From Desulfobacteraceae bacterium (GTDB taxonomy: Bacteria; Desulfobacterota; Desulfobacteria; Desulfobacterales; UBA5852), in NCBI GenBank assembly GCA_014237395.1, contig JABZFP010000030.1:744001-808000 (forward strand): a stretch of 64,000 nucleotides of DNA. Direction: 5' to 3'. The notes below the pieces were generated by a model, which was given only the letters and a program-made list of their open reading frames with translations, did no database searches and was not told where the DNA came from. Positions 24,757 through 33,968 of the stretch are shown one piece after another (position 1 is the stretch's first letter; each line of letters begins with the position of its first letter). The position numbers were made by a program, and so were the translations under genes.

Positions 24757-26274
24757 ATGAATATTCTCCTTATATATCCGAAGTTTCCCGATACGTTTTG
24801 GTCTTTCACGTATGCCTTAAGCTTTATCGGCAAGAAAGCAGCATTTCCGCCGCTGGGGCTGATTACCGTCGCCTCTCTCCTACCGGCAAGTTGGTCTATG
24901 CGTCTCGTGGACCTGAACGTGGATTCTCTCACGGATAAAGACCTTTCGTGGGCGGATATAGCCTTTGTCAGCAGCATGGCGATTCAGCGGAAATCCGCCC
25001 AGGAAATTATTGCCCGCTGCGCAGGGATAAATTTAAAAGTCGTTGCCGGAGGCCCCCTTTTTACCGCCGAACCCGATCTTTTCGGCGAGGTGGATCATCT
25101 CGTCCTCGATGAAGCGGAAGTGACCCTTCCCCCGTTTTTGTTGGACCTGCATGACGGTCATCCTCAAAAGATCTACAGGGCTTCGGATTTCTGCGATATC
25201 GGCGACACCCCGGCACCCTCGTGGGACCTGGTCAATACAAGACGCTATGCTGCCCTGAACATTCAATTCTCCAGAGGGTGCCCTTTCAACTGCGAATTCT
25301 GCAATGTGACGGAATTGTTCGGCCACCGGCCCCGCATGAAAACACCGGAACAAATCATCGCTGAACTGGATCGTATTTATGCTACCGGTTGGCGCAGCAG
25401 CATCTTTTTCGTCGACGACAATTTTATTGGCAATACGGGTTACCTTAAAGCCCAGTTACTTCCCGCCCTGATCGAATGGCGCCAAAATAAAACGGGCTGT
25501 GTCTTTTTGACGGAAGCCTCCATCAATCTCGCGGATGACCCGGGACTCATGGACATGATGGTAAAAGCCGGCTTCGATTCCGTGTTTATCGGCATCGAGT
25601 CCCCCGATGAGGTCAGTCTCGCGGAGTGCCGCAAGACACACAATACCCACCGGGATTTGCTGACCGATGTGAAACGCATACACCGGTCCGGGCTGCAGGT
25701 CATGGGGGGATTCATCGTCGGTTTCGACAACGATACGCCTTCGATCTTTCAACGACAGATCGATTTCATTCAAAAAAGCGGTATTGTCACGGCCATGGTG
25801 GGCATGCTCCAAGCCCCGCCGGGGACACGCCTTTTCGAGCGGCTCAGGCAGGAACACCGCGTTGCGGACACCTTTAGCGGAGACAATGTTGATGGAACGA
25901 CCAATATCGTCCCCCGCATGGGCATCGACCGGCTTAGCGCAGGGTATCAATCAATTATGAAAAATCTTTATTCGCCTAAAAACTACTACCGACGGATCAG
26001 AACCTTATTGAAGGAATTAAAGGCCCCGAAAGTCACACAGCCGCTCAGTCTGCAGCGGTTCCTTTCTTTTTTTCGCGCCGCTTTCCGGATCGGGTTTTTA
26101 GGAAGGGAGCGGTTGCAATACTGGCAACTGATGATCTGGACCTTGATTCGCAAACGCCGCCTGATGCCGGTCGCCATAACGCTCTCGATCTACGGTTACC
26201 ATTACCGGAAAATTTGTGAATTATACATTCTAAACACGCCAATAGAAAAATCGGATCTGCCGCTCTCATATTAG
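24757..26274 (+). CDS. B12-binding-domain radical SAM protein
   Basis: A 505-residue enzyme. The N-terminal ~140 residues are a cobalamin-binding Rossmann-like domain (MNILLIYPKFP, AFPPLGLITVASLLP, VVAGGPLFTAEPDLF). The radical SAM core carries the 4Fe-4S motif CPFNCEFC in the sentence FSRGCPFNCEFCNVTELFG, then FFVDDNFIGN and VFIGIESPDE. A C-terminal helical/basic region resembles the DUF4070 extension seen in B12-radical SAM methylases of lipids and hopanoids. Such enzymes use S-adenosylmethionine, and often methylcobalamin, to modify unactivated carbons. There is no obvious substrate gene beside it; downstream are small helical proteins and the glycosyltransferase locus. Confidence 0.9.
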   Translation: MNILLIYPKFPDTFWSFTYALSFIGKKAAFPPLGLITVASLLPASWSMRLVDLNVDSLTDKDLSWADIAFVSSMAIQRKSAQEIIARCAGINLKVVAGGPLFTAEPDLFGEVDHLVLDEAEVTLPPFLLDLHDGHPQKIYRASDFCDIGDTPAPSWDLVNTRRYAALNIQFSRGCPFNCEFCNVTELFGHRPRMKTPEQIIAELDRIYATGWRSSIFFVDDNFIGNTGYLKAQLLPALIEWRQNKTGCVFLTEASINLADDPGLMDMMVKAGFDSVFIGIESPDEVSLAECRKTHNTHRDLLTDVKRIHRSGLQVMGGFIVGFDNDTPSIFQRQIDFIQKSGIVTAMVGMLQAPPGTRLFERLRQEHRVADTFSGDNVDGTTNIVPRMGIDRLSAGYQSIMKNLYSPKNYYRRIRTLLKELKAPKVTQPLSLQRFLSFFRAAFRIGFLGRERLQYWQLMIWTLIRKRRLMPVAITLSIYGYHYRKICELYILNTPIEKSDLPLSY

Positions 26275-26349
26275 GATGCGAAATATTAGGCGCGGGCCAT
26301 GCGGTTGTCACCAACATGACCCATCTAAGAGACCAGGAAAGGAAACGCT

Positions 26350-26628
26350 ATGCAAACGAACTTGGAACACAAGAAAACTGCTGAATTATTGGCTGAGGCC
26401 GAGGAACTCATCCAATTGATCAATGCGGATGCCCTCCAATACATGGAAGATGATCTTCAGCTCGTATTTGAGAAACATGTCGAAAAACTGGAAAAGATTA
26501 AATCGAAGGTCCAGGTCGCGTCCAAGGGGAAAAAGGAACCGGATATCAGCGACAGCGCCGAAGGGATACACGCGGCGATACAGGATATTGTGAAAGCCAT
26601 GCGGGAAATGACACACCACCTTATCTAA
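26350..26628 (+). CDS. Small helical protein of unknown function
   Basis: A 92-residue acidic/charged protein predicted to be almost entirely alpha-helical, with a heptad-like pattern (KKTAELLAEAEELIQLI, LQLVFEKHVEKLEKIKSKV) and a second helix near the C-terminus (IHAAIQDIVKAMREMTHHL). AAAGGAAACGCT precedes the ATG. It is not recognised. It lies between the radical SAM gene (75 bp away) and a 41-codon lysine-rich gene (15 bp away), all on the same strand. Confidence 0.6.
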   Translation: MQTNLEHKKTAELLAEAEELIQLINADALQYMEDDLQLVFEKHVEKLEKIKSKVQVASKGKKEPDISDSAEGIHAAIQDIVKAMREMTHHLI

Positions 26629-26643
26629 CGAAAAGGGGCCGAA

Positions 26644-26769
26644 ATGGGCGACAAGGGAAAAAAGGATAAAGGCAAACGCGAAGAGCATAAAGCAGGCATG
26701 CATACCTTAAAGGAAAAAAGAAAACAAAAAAAAGATAAGACCAAGTCGATCTGGCAGGAGCAAAAATAG
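26644..26769 (+). CDS. 41-residue lysine-rich small protein
   Basis: A short frame starting MGDKGKKDKGKREEHK and ending TKSIWQEQK, 16 of 41 residues being lysine or arginine. It begins 15 bp after the previous gene, with an AAAAGGGG purine stretch as ribosome site. The composition and position suggest a real small basic protein, perhaps nucleic-acid-binding, rather than a chance frame. No family can be assigned with certainty. Confidence 0.5.
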   Translation: MGDKGKKDKGKREEHKAGMHTLKEKRKQKKDKTKSIWQEQK

Positions 26770-26897
26770 ATAGCGATACGACGTTGGCTCAATGCGCGAT
26801 CGGTAGTGCTCCGGCCTGGCTGACAGGTCATAACCGATGCGAATCTATGTCGGCTTGGAGGATATAACTTGCGTTATGCATTCAAAAGGCAGTGCTC

Positions 26898-29204
26898 ATG
26901 ACTTCGACAAACAAATATTACGACGACATAAAATCGGTGGCCGTGATCGGCAACTATCTCCCCAGACAGTGCGGTATCGCGACCTTCACCATGGACTTGG
27001 TGGAAGGGCTTTCTGCAGAAGCCCCTGATATCAATTGCTGGACGGTTGCCATGAACGACAGGCCCGAGGGGTACCATTATCCCGAAAAAGTGCGTTTTGA
27101 GATCAACCAGAATAAATTGAGCGACTACAGCACGGCGTCACAATTTATCAATATCAGCCAGACAGATATTGTCTGCGTGCAACACGAATACGGTCTTTTC
27201 GGCGGTCCGGCCGGCAGCCATTTGTTAAAATTGCTGGCTGATCTGCGAATGCCGGTGGTGACGACACTTCACACGGTCTTGAAGGACCCTGCGCCGGAAT
27301 ACCGCCACGTCATGTGCAAGCTATCCGAGTTGTCCGACAAAATGGTGGTTATGAGCCGCAAGGCATCTGAATTCCTGAAAGATATCTATGCCGTGCCCGA
27401 GGACAAAATTGCCTTTATCCACCATGGCATTCACGATACGCCGTTTATTGATCCCAGCTTCGACAAGGACAAGTTCGGCGTGGAAGGTAAAAAAGTGCTG
27501 CTTACCTTCGGTTTGCTTTCCGCTAACAAGGGCATCGAAAACGTGCTGCGGGCGCTGCCGGCGGTAATCCAAAAACACCCTGATGTGGTCTATATCATTC
27601 TGGGCGCAACCCACCCGCATGTTCTCAAGGCAGATGGGGATGCCTATCGCATCATGCTGCAGCAGCTCGTGCGAGAACTCGATATCGGCGAGCAGGTCAT
27701 TTTCCAAAATCGTTTTGTCGAACTCAAGGAGTTATGCGAGTTTCTCGGCATCGCCGATATCTATTTGACCCCTTACCCCGATGAGGCCCAGATCACTTCC
27801 GGAACTTTGGCCTATGCCATGGGTACCGGCAAAGCCGTCATTTCGACACCTTATTGGTATGCCACCGAGATGCTGGCCGAAGATCGGGGCCGCATTGTGC
27901 CTTTCCATAATCCGGACGCCATGGCTGCGCAAATCATCGATCTTCTGGGAAACGATGTCGAACGCCACGCCATGCGCAAAAAAGCCTATCTATTCAGTCG
28001 TGACGCCGTCTGGAATGAAGTATCGCGAAAATATCTGCACCTTTTCAGTGAAGTGCGGCAAATCCGCACCCGAAACCCGCGTCCCCGGCATTCCTATGTC
28101 GAAAACATCAAGGCTATCACGAAGTTCGAGCTCCCGGAGATCAAGCTGGATCACCTGAAAGCCTTTACGGACGATACCGGCATCTTGCAGCATGCCAACT
28201 ACACCATCCCCGATCGCACCCATGGCTACTGCACCGATGACAACGCCCGCGCGCTGCTGGCGGCCGCCATGGGGCAACGCTACCTGCCGACCAACGGCTG
28301 GGGCCTTGATGCACTCAGCGGTCATTATCTCGGATTTCTTCTGTATGCCTATAATGAAAAAAATGGGCGTTTTCGCAATTTCATGACCTATTCCCGGCAG
28401 TGGCTGGAGGAGATCGGTTCCGAGGATGCACATGGCAGGGCACTTTGGTGTCTCGGTAAAGCGGTTGCTTTTCTTGCCAATCCCGGGCATCTGGCCATGA
28501 GCACGACCCTTTTCAACCAGGCCCTGCCTGCGGCCGAGCGTTTCCAGTCGCCCCGCGCCATCGCCTTTTGTCTCGTGGGCATGCAAGCCTACCTGGACAA
28601 ATTCTCAGGCGACAGTGAGGTGCGCCGCATCCGGAGAGTGCTGGCCAACCGGCTTTTCGATCAGTTCAAGAGCCAGGCAACAGACGATTGGCCCTGGCTC
28701 GAGAAGGCCCTGAACTATGCCAACGGCAAACTGCCCCATGCCCTGCTGCTTTCCGGCCAGGGGATGCAACGCAGCGACATGATCGATATGGGGCTCAAGG
28801 CCCTCAAGTGGCTGCTGGTCGTCCAAACCGAAGACAAACATTTTGTGCCCATCGGCAGCAACGGATGGTATGCGCAAGGTGGCCCCAGAGCCCGCTTCGA
28901 CCAGCAGCCCGTCGAGGCCAATGCCATGGTTGAGGTCTGTGTCGAAGCGTATAATCTCACCCGGGACCACATGTGGTTTGAGAATGCGGCCATGTGCTTC
29001 AATTGGTTTCTCGGACAGAATGATCTGAATATGCCGCTCTACGATGCCAAAACCGGCGGCTGCCGGGATGGGTTGATGGCGGACGGCATCAACCAGAATC
29101 AAGGCGCCGAGTCCTCCCTGGCCTGGCTGCTGTCGCTGATGGCACTGCAGAAACTCTATGCCGATGAGATTTTAAATCAGCCGTCTTCACCCAAAAACCA
29201 GTAA
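26898..29204 (+). CDS. Two-domain glycosyltransferase (GT4-like plus alpha/alpha-toroid domain)
   Basis: A 768-residue protein. The start at 26898 was preferred over an upstream GTG (26892) because AAAAGG lies 7 nt away. Residues ~10-390 form a GT-B glycosyltransferase (NYLPRQCGIATFTMDL, VVTTLHTVLKDPAP, LLTFGLLSANKGIENVLRALP, ADIYLTPYPDEAQITSGTLAYAMGTGKAVISTPYW). Residues ~405-755 are all-helical and repeat-like (HGYCTDDNARALLAAAM, WLEEIGSEDAHGRALWCLGKA, FVPIGSNGWYAQGG), as in (alpha/alpha)6 barrel enzymes or folds. It opens a locus of two transferases and two GH130 proteins. The transferred sugar is likely mannose by context; the role of the C-terminal domain is unknown. Confidence 0.87.
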   Translation: MTSTNKYYDDIKSVAVIGNYLPRQCGIATFTMDLVEGLSAEAPDINCWTVAMNDRPEGYHYPEKVRFEINQNKLSDYSTASQFINISQTDIVCVQHEYGLFGGPAGSHLLKLLADLRMPVVTTLHTVLKDPAPEYRHVMCKLSELSDKMVVMSRKASEFLKDIYAVPEDKIAFIHHGIHDTPFIDPSFDKDKFGVEGKKVLLTFGLLSANKGIENVLRALPAVIQKHPDVVYIILGATHPHVLKADGDAYRIMLQQLVRELDIGEQVIFQNRFVELKELCEFLGIADIYLTPYPDEAQITSGTLAYAMGTGKAVISTPYWYATEMLAEDRGRIVPFHNPDAMAAQIIDLLGNDVERHAMRKKAYLFSRDAVWNEVSRKYLHLFSEVRQIRTRNPRPRHSYVENIKAITKFELPEIKLDHLKAFTDDTGILQHANYTIPDRTHGYCTDDNARALLAAAMGQRYLPTNGWGLDALSGHYLGFLLYAYNEKNGRFRNFMTYSRQWLEEIGSEDAHGRALWCLGKAVAFLANPGHLAMSTTLFNQALPAAERFQSPRAIAFCLVGMQAYLDKFSGDSEVRRIRRVLANRLFDQFKSQATDDWPWLEKALNYANGKLPHALLLSGQGMQRSDMIDMGLKALKWLLVVQTEDKHFVPIGSNGWYAQGGPRARFDQQPVEANAMVEVCVEAYNLTRDHMWFENAAMCFNWFLGQNDLNMPLYDAKTGGCRDGLMADGINQNQGAESSLAWLLSLMALQKLYADEILNQPSSPKNQ

Positions 29205-29217
29205 ATAAGGATCCCGA

Positions 29218-30237
29218 ATGCACATTGCCATGCTCGCGCCCATTGCCTGGCGCACGCCGCCCCGCCACTACGGCCCCTGGGAGAGCGTGGCATCCCTCTT
29301 GACCGAGGGGCTGGTCGCGCGCGGTCATGAGGTGACCCTGTTTGCAACCGCCGATTCGCAGACCAGCGGCAGGCTGCACGCCGTTTGCCCGCGCGGCTAC
29401 GAAGAAGACCGCGCCCTCATACCCAAAGTGTGGGAGTGCCTGCACATCTCGGAACTCTTTGAGCATGCGGATGCCTACGATATCATCCATAACCACTTTG
29501 ACTATCTGCCGCTGACCTATACGGGCCTGACCATCACTCCGGTCGTGACCACCATTCACGGCTTTTCATCGCCCGGGATTCTGCCGGTTTACAAGAAATA
29601 CAATGAAACAGCGTTCTATGTTTCCATCAGCGATGCGGATCGATCACCGGAGCTTGATTATATCAAAACCATCCATCACGGTGTGGATATCCGTCAGTTT
29701 GATTTCCAGCAGGTGCCGGACGACACCCTGCTTTTTTTTGGACGCATCCACAACGACAAGGGTGCCCGACAAGCTATTGAAATCGCCAGGGCCTGTGGCA
29801 AAAAGTTGATAATGGCAGGCATCATCCAAGACCAGATGTATTTTGACCGATATGTCGCCCCCCACCTCGACAACGACACGGTGGCTTATGTCGGCAGTGT
29901 CGGACCCGCTGAACGCAACCGGATGCTGGGTAATGCTTTGGCGCTGTTGCACCCCATACAGTTTGATGAACCTTTCGGTCTTTCGGTTATCGAATCCATG
30001 GCCTGCGGTACGCCCGTAATCGCCTTTGATCGGGGCAGCATGCCCGAACTGATCGAAAACGGGAAAAGTGGCTTTTTGGTGGACAATGTGGGCAAGGCCA
30101 TCGAAAGCGTTGCACATATCAAGGAGATCGACCGACCAACCTGCCGCCGCCATGTTGAGCGGCATTTCACGGTCGACCGCATGGTCGACGCTTACATTAA
30201 TGTCTACGAAATGATTATACAGGACCGATCCGTATGA
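29218..30237 (+). CDS. Family 4 glycosyltransferase
   Basis: A 339-residue retaining GT-B enzyme. N-terminal MHIAMLAPIAWRTPPRHYGPWESVASLLTEGLVARGHEVTLF is the acceptor-side fold opening; the nucleotide-sugar side contains LFFGRIHNDKGARQAIEIAR, YVGSVGPAERNRMLGNALALLHPIQFDEPFGLSVIESMACGTPVIAFDRGSMPELI with the family EX7E motif (EPFGLSVIE). The stop overlaps the ATG of the first GH130 gene (30234-30237), so expression is coupled. Context suggests mannosyl transfer from GDP-mannose in the cytoplasm; donor specificity is an inference. Confidence 0.92.
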   Translation: MHIAMLAPIAWRTPPRHYGPWESVASLLTEGLVARGHEVTLFATADSQTSGRLHAVCPRGYEEDRALIPKVWECLHISELFEHADAYDIIHNHFDYLPLTYTGLTITPVVTTIHGFSSPGILPVYKKYNETAFYVSISDADRSPELDYIKTIHHGVDIRQFDFQQVPDDTLLFFGRIHNDKGARQAIEIARACGKKLIMAGIIQDQMYFDRYVAPHLDNDTVAYVGSVGPAERNRMLGNALALLHPIQFDEPFGLSVIESMACGTPVIAFDRGSMPELIENGKSGFLVDNVGKAIESVAHIKEIDRPTCRRHVERHFTVDRMVDAYINVYEMIIQDRSV

Positions 30238-31175
30238 AAGCCAACAGACCGATCATTACCCGGTATAAAAACAACCCAATCCTGACAAGCAGGGATGTGC
30301 CCTATCCGGTCGCTACCGTTCACAATGCCGGCATCGTCAAACACAACGAACACTACGTCATGCTTTTCAGGTCGCATCTCCTAAACGGGCGCTCCATTAT
30401 CGGCAGGGCCGACAGCAAGGATGGGTTTTCATTTACGGTTCACCCCAAACCCTTTCTGATACCTTCGAAGGACACTGTTTTTGCAGAATATGAAGCTTTC
30501 GGTGTCGAGGATCTCCGCATTTGCCCCATTGAGGGTGCCTATTTACTGACCTACAGTGCCTATTCCCGTCACGGCGTGCGGATTGCCCTGGCGCGCACCC
30601 GTGATTTTGAGAGCGTGGAGCGCATTGCGCTGATCACCCAGGCCGATCTGCGCAACGTGGTTATTTTTCCAGAGAAATTCGACGACCGGTATGTCCGTCT
30701 AGACCGGCCGCATTCTGAAATTTCACCCTGGTCAATCTGGATTTCGTATTCTCCCGATCTGATTCACTGGGGGGATTCCAAAGTGGTCATGAAGCCGGTG
30801 GCCTACCATTGGGATGAAATGAAAATCGGACCCGGCGCGACGCCCTTCAAAACCGACAAGGGTTGGCTTCATATTTTCCATGGCGTTTTTAAAACCATGT
30901 CCGGAACGGTATATCGCCTCGGCGCAGCCCTACATGACCTCGATGATCCGGCCAAGATCATCGGCGTTTCCGATCGATGGATATTGCAGCCCGAGGATCC
31001 CTGGGAGGTCAGTGGCTATGTGCCCAATGTGGTCTTTACCTGTGGCGCGGTTCCTGAAAGCGACGGTACGGTGAAAATATACTGGGGCGGCGCGGATACA
31101 GTCATGTGCGCCGGTACGGCCGTGATCGATGACCTGGTGGCACTCTGTCTCACGGATACCCGGCCGCCGCTTTAG
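30234..31175 (+). CDS. GH130 beta-mannoside phosphorylase/hydrolase
   Basis: A 313-residue five-bladed beta-propeller enzyme of glycoside hydrolase family 130, normal length for the short subfamilies. Landmarks are RYKNNPILTSRDVPYPVATVHNAGIV, GRADSKDGFSF, the acid residue in FGVEDLRI (Asp93), KIGPGATPFKTDKGWLHIFHGV and YRLGAALHDLDDPAKIIGVS. Members act on beta-mannosides, usually by phosphorolysis giving mannose 1-phosphate. There is no signal peptide, so it works inside the cell. The pairing with a second GH130 gene recalls the two-gene beta-1,2-mannoside phosphorylase pair of Thermoanaerobacter sp. X514; linkage specificity here is not proven. Confidence 0.88.
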   Translation: MKANRPIITRYKNNPILTSRDVPYPVATVHNAGIVKHNEHYVMLFRSHLLNGRSIIGRADSKDGFSFTVHPKPFLIPSKDTVFAEYEAFGVEDLRICPIEGAYLLTYSAYSRHGVRIALARTRDFESVERIALITQADLRNVVIFPEKFDDRYVRLDRPHSEISPWSIWISYSPDLIHWGDSKVVMKPVAYHWDEMKIGPGATPFKTDKGWLHIFHGVFKTMSGTVYRLGAALHDLDDPAKIIGVSDRWILQPEDPWEVSGYVPNVVFTCGAVPESDGTVKIYWGGADTVMCAGTAVIDDLVALCLTDTRPPL

Positions 31176-31244
31176 ATGGTCATGGCTAAGCCGAGGAAAA
31201 AATTGATATCGACGAACAACAAAACGCCATAAGGATATAATCGT

Positions 31245-32726
31245 ATGCCCCCCAAAGCGCTTCAGAAGCTGAAAGTCAGAAGAAAAACGAATAAGATCGA
31301 TGGGGATACGTCGCGGGTCATCACGCGACTGCATCTTCCCGATCACCGCCCTCGCATATCGAAAATAATTCGGCGTGTAACGCTCCTTCCAGACAAGGCC
31401 GCCAAAGATTTGCTGGCGCGTATTATGACAGACTTTTCCAATCGGCATGAAGATATCGGAGGCATTTTTGAGCGTCACATGAAGGTGGTAAAAGATTATC
31501 TCCCAAAGGATACCATGCTCAACGATACGCAAAGAGCGCTCATTGGCGCCTATTTTACAAAGGAGTACTCGATTGAATCAGCGGCGCTTTTTAACCCTTC
31601 CATCGTTCCTCATCCTGATCAGAGCCATCTGAAGAAAAGCAGCTTGCGCTTTATCATGAGTCTGCGAGCAACCGGTGAGGGGCACATCTCCTCAATTGTC
31701 TTTCGCAGCGGTATCCTTGGCCGCCATAACCGGTTGCGCTTTGATCCCATCAGTGATTTTGTGGAAACGCCGGAGCTCCAATTAGACGCGGTTTACAAGC
31801 GCAATCCCTTTCGGCGCAAGCTGAAGGAGATGGGGGCCGGTGATGAGATTGCCGCCCATATTCTTGACCAGCTGTCGGAAGATTTTACCTATAATGACCT
31901 CATCGAAAAGATTGGCAGGCTTCGCCAGAAACCGCTATTTTCGGAAGATCACCAAAACAGAGCCTTCGAGATCATGTGCTGGCTTGCAAAATCCAACTAT
32001 GAGGTGAGTTTCCACGCCGATCACCGCATATCCGAACGCGTGATCTTTCCCGTATCGAAAAACGAAAGCAGAGGCATTGAAGATGCCCGTTTCGTTCAAT
32101 TTTTCAACGACAATGGTGAGGTCCTCTATTATGCAACCTATACCGCCTATAACGGCATTACGATTTTACCGCAGTTGATTGAAACAAAGGATTTTATCAC
32201 ATTCAACATTTTAACGCTCAACGGCAAGGCCGTTCAAAACAAGGGCATGGCGCTTTTTCCGCGAAAAATTGGTGGCCGCTATGCCATGCTCTCGCGTCAG
32301 GACGGCGAAAACAATCATATCATGTTCTCAGACAATATCCATTTCTGGCAGAAGTCGCACATTATTCAGGAGCCTGAATATCCCTGGGAGTTCATCCAGA
32401 TCGGCAACTGCGGTTCGCCTCTCGAAACCAGGGAGGGTTGGATCGTGCTCACCCATGGCGTCGGGCCCATGCGCAAGTATTGCATCGGCGCCATCCTACT
32501 TGATCTGGAGAATCCGACCAGAATGATTGCCCGCCTGGATGCGCCATTGCTTGCCCCGCATGAAAAAGAGCGTGAGGGATACGTTCCCAATGTCGTTTAT
32601 TCCTGCGGGGCGCTCATCCATAACAACGTGCTGGTTATTCCCTACGCTATGTCCGATATCAATTCCGGCATCGCAACCGTCGCTATAAGTGATTTGCTTG
32701 ACTGCATGCGTCCCATAGCGCTGTGA
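31245..32726 (+). CDS. Long GH130-family enzyme with N-terminal helical domain
   Basis: A 493-residue protein. The first ~130 residues are an extra helical domain (DKAAKDLLARIMTDFSNRHEDIGGIFERHM, LIGAYFTKEYSIESAALFNPSIV). The GH130 propeller follows, with LRFIMSLRATGEGHISSIVFRSG, the acid motif SRGIEDARFVQF (Asp280), YATYTAYNG, and GNCGSPLETREGWIVLTHGVGPMRKYCIGAILLDLENP. The extended N-terminus is typical of the oligomannan-acting subgroup. It lies 69 bp after the first GH130 gene. Base composition is more AT-rich than upstream genes. Likely a cytoplasmic beta-mannan phosphorylase or hydrolase acting on longer chains than its neighbour. Confidence 0.87.
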   Translation: MPPKALQKLKVRRKTNKIDGDTSRVITRLHLPDHRPRISKIIRRVTLLPDKAAKDLLARIMTDFSNRHEDIGGIFERHMKVVKDYLPKDTMLNDTQRALIGAYFTKEYSIESAALFNPSIVPHPDQSHLKKSSLRFIMSLRATGEGHISSIVFRSGILGRHNRLRFDPISDFVETPELQLDAVYKRNPFRRKLKEMGAGDEIAAHILDQLSEDFTYNDLIEKIGRLRQKPLFSEDHQNRAFEIMCWLAKSNYEVSFHADHRISERVIFPVSKNESRGIEDARFVQFFNDNGEVLYYATYTAYNGITILPQLIETKDFITFNILTLNGKAVQNKGMALFPRKIGGRYAMLSRQDGENNHIMFSDNIHFWQKSHIIQEPEYPWEFIQIGNCGSPLETREGWIVLTHGVGPMRKYCIGAILLDLENPTRMIARLDAPLLAPHEKEREGYVPNVVYSCGALIHNNVLVIPYAMSDINSGIATVAISDLLDCMRPIAL

Positions 32727-32750
32727 TTTTATGACAGGAGATCTTCGTCC

Positions 32751-33929
32751 ATGATCAAATCTCAAACGGAAGCAATCTTGATCTCGTTTTTAAACCAAAA
32801 GGCAAGATATAAAAAACTTGCCGAATACATTGTCCATCTGATCAAAGAGGATCCTTCGTCACCAAAAGAAAGTCTGCATACCATTATTTATCGCATCAAA
32901 GATGAATTAAGACTTATCGAGAAAATTAGCAGTCTGAATAAAGAGCCAGTGGATGGTTTTTCGCCAATTACCGAAGCAAATTATCAGGCCCGAGTCGGCG
33001 ATTTGTTGGGCGTCAGGATTATATGTCTGCGCCTTTCAGATGTTGAAAAAGTCGAGACCTATATCGAACTGTTGGCTGAAGAGAATATTTTGCATATCGT
33101 CAGAGGCCCCGATCGAAAAAGGTCCTTCATCCTGCCGGATAAACCCGGGGAAACGTTACCTGATGACACAGGTCTGAGATATAGCGGATATTCATCGATT
33201 CACTACCAGGTCGAATTGGATGACAATTCGGAGGCTCCCTCAGGATTGAGACATCGTTTATTTGAGCTGCAGTTGCGCACGATACTTGAAGAAGCCTGGA
33301 GCGAGATTGACCACAAATACCGATATGTTCGCAGCCGAATTGGCATAAATCTCCCCGAGCATATCCATACGGGTTTCTATAACCTGAGCGCCCATCTTCA
33401 AGCAGCCGCTCTTCAGGCTGAGTATTTATGCCGCCAGGCTGAAGCTTACCATCCCCAAAAAAAGGAGGGCAAAAATGGAACCCATGAGACGCTTTTAGAC
33501 AATGCGTTTTCTTCAACTGACGCCGGGAAGAATGTGGCTAGCCAAAAATTATCATCATTGGAGATCCAGAACAGCCTCAAAAAGGTGTTAGGGTTTACGG
33601 TAACACCCAGAACGTTGCACTATATCGAAAGACGTCTAAGCGAATTCAATTTCGAAGAAAAACCGCACAAAATACTTCAGAAATTACTTGCCCAAGACCG
33701 GTTCCTTGAATTTGAAACTATTTTTAGGGAAATCCTTCATAGATCGCCTTTTATGGATACGAGGGAGAGGAACATCGATGTCATTAACGTTTTAAATTAT
33801 AGCGTTTTCTGTGAGCTCCAAGGAAAAAGAGTTGCACAAGAAGGATTGAGGAGCGCTTTAAGATGGCGAAAGGCAAGCAGGAAACGGCTGGGCAACTGGG
33901 AGAAAGACCGTTTAGCGGTCGAACGATGA
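32751..33929 (+). CDS. RelA/SpoT-type nucleotidyl synthetase domain protein
   Basis: A 392-residue protein whose first ~235 residues form a (p)ppGpp-synthetase-like domain: ARVGDLLGVRIICLRLSDVEKV, YSGYSSIHYQVEL and FELQLRTILEEAWSEIDHKYRY, matching the substrate and catalytic regions of RelA/SpoT synthetases. There is no HD hydrolase domain and no TGS/ACT region. The C-terminal ~150 residues are helical and unrecognised. It starts 25 bp after the second GH130 gene, so it belongs to the same transcript. The gene is visibly AT-richer than the window average, suggesting transfer or a different history. Possible roles: small alarmone synthetase or a nucleotide-signal toxin; no antitoxin gene is evident. 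Confidence 0.8.
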   Translation: MIKSQTEAILISFLNQKARYKKLAEYIVHLIKEDPSSPKESLHTIIYRIKDELRLIEKISSLNKEPVDGFSPITEANYQARVGDLLGVRIICLRLSDVEKVETYIELLAEENILHIVRGPDRKRSFILPDKPGETLPDDTGLRYSGYSSIHYQVELDDNSEAPSGLRHRLFELQLRTILEEAWSEIDHKYRYVRSRIGINLPEHIHTGFYNLSAHLQAAALQAEYLCRQAEAYHPQKKEGKNGTHETLLDNAFSSTDAGKNVASQKLSSLEIQNSLKKVLGFTVTPRTLHYIERRLSEFNFEEKPHKILQKLLAQDRFLEFETIFREILHRSPFMDTRERNIDVINVLNYSVFCELQGKRVAQEGLRSALRWRKASRKRLGNWEKDRLAVER

Positions 33930-33968
33930 CGGCATCGTCGTTTTCTCAGAAGAGCAATCAGAGGCTCC

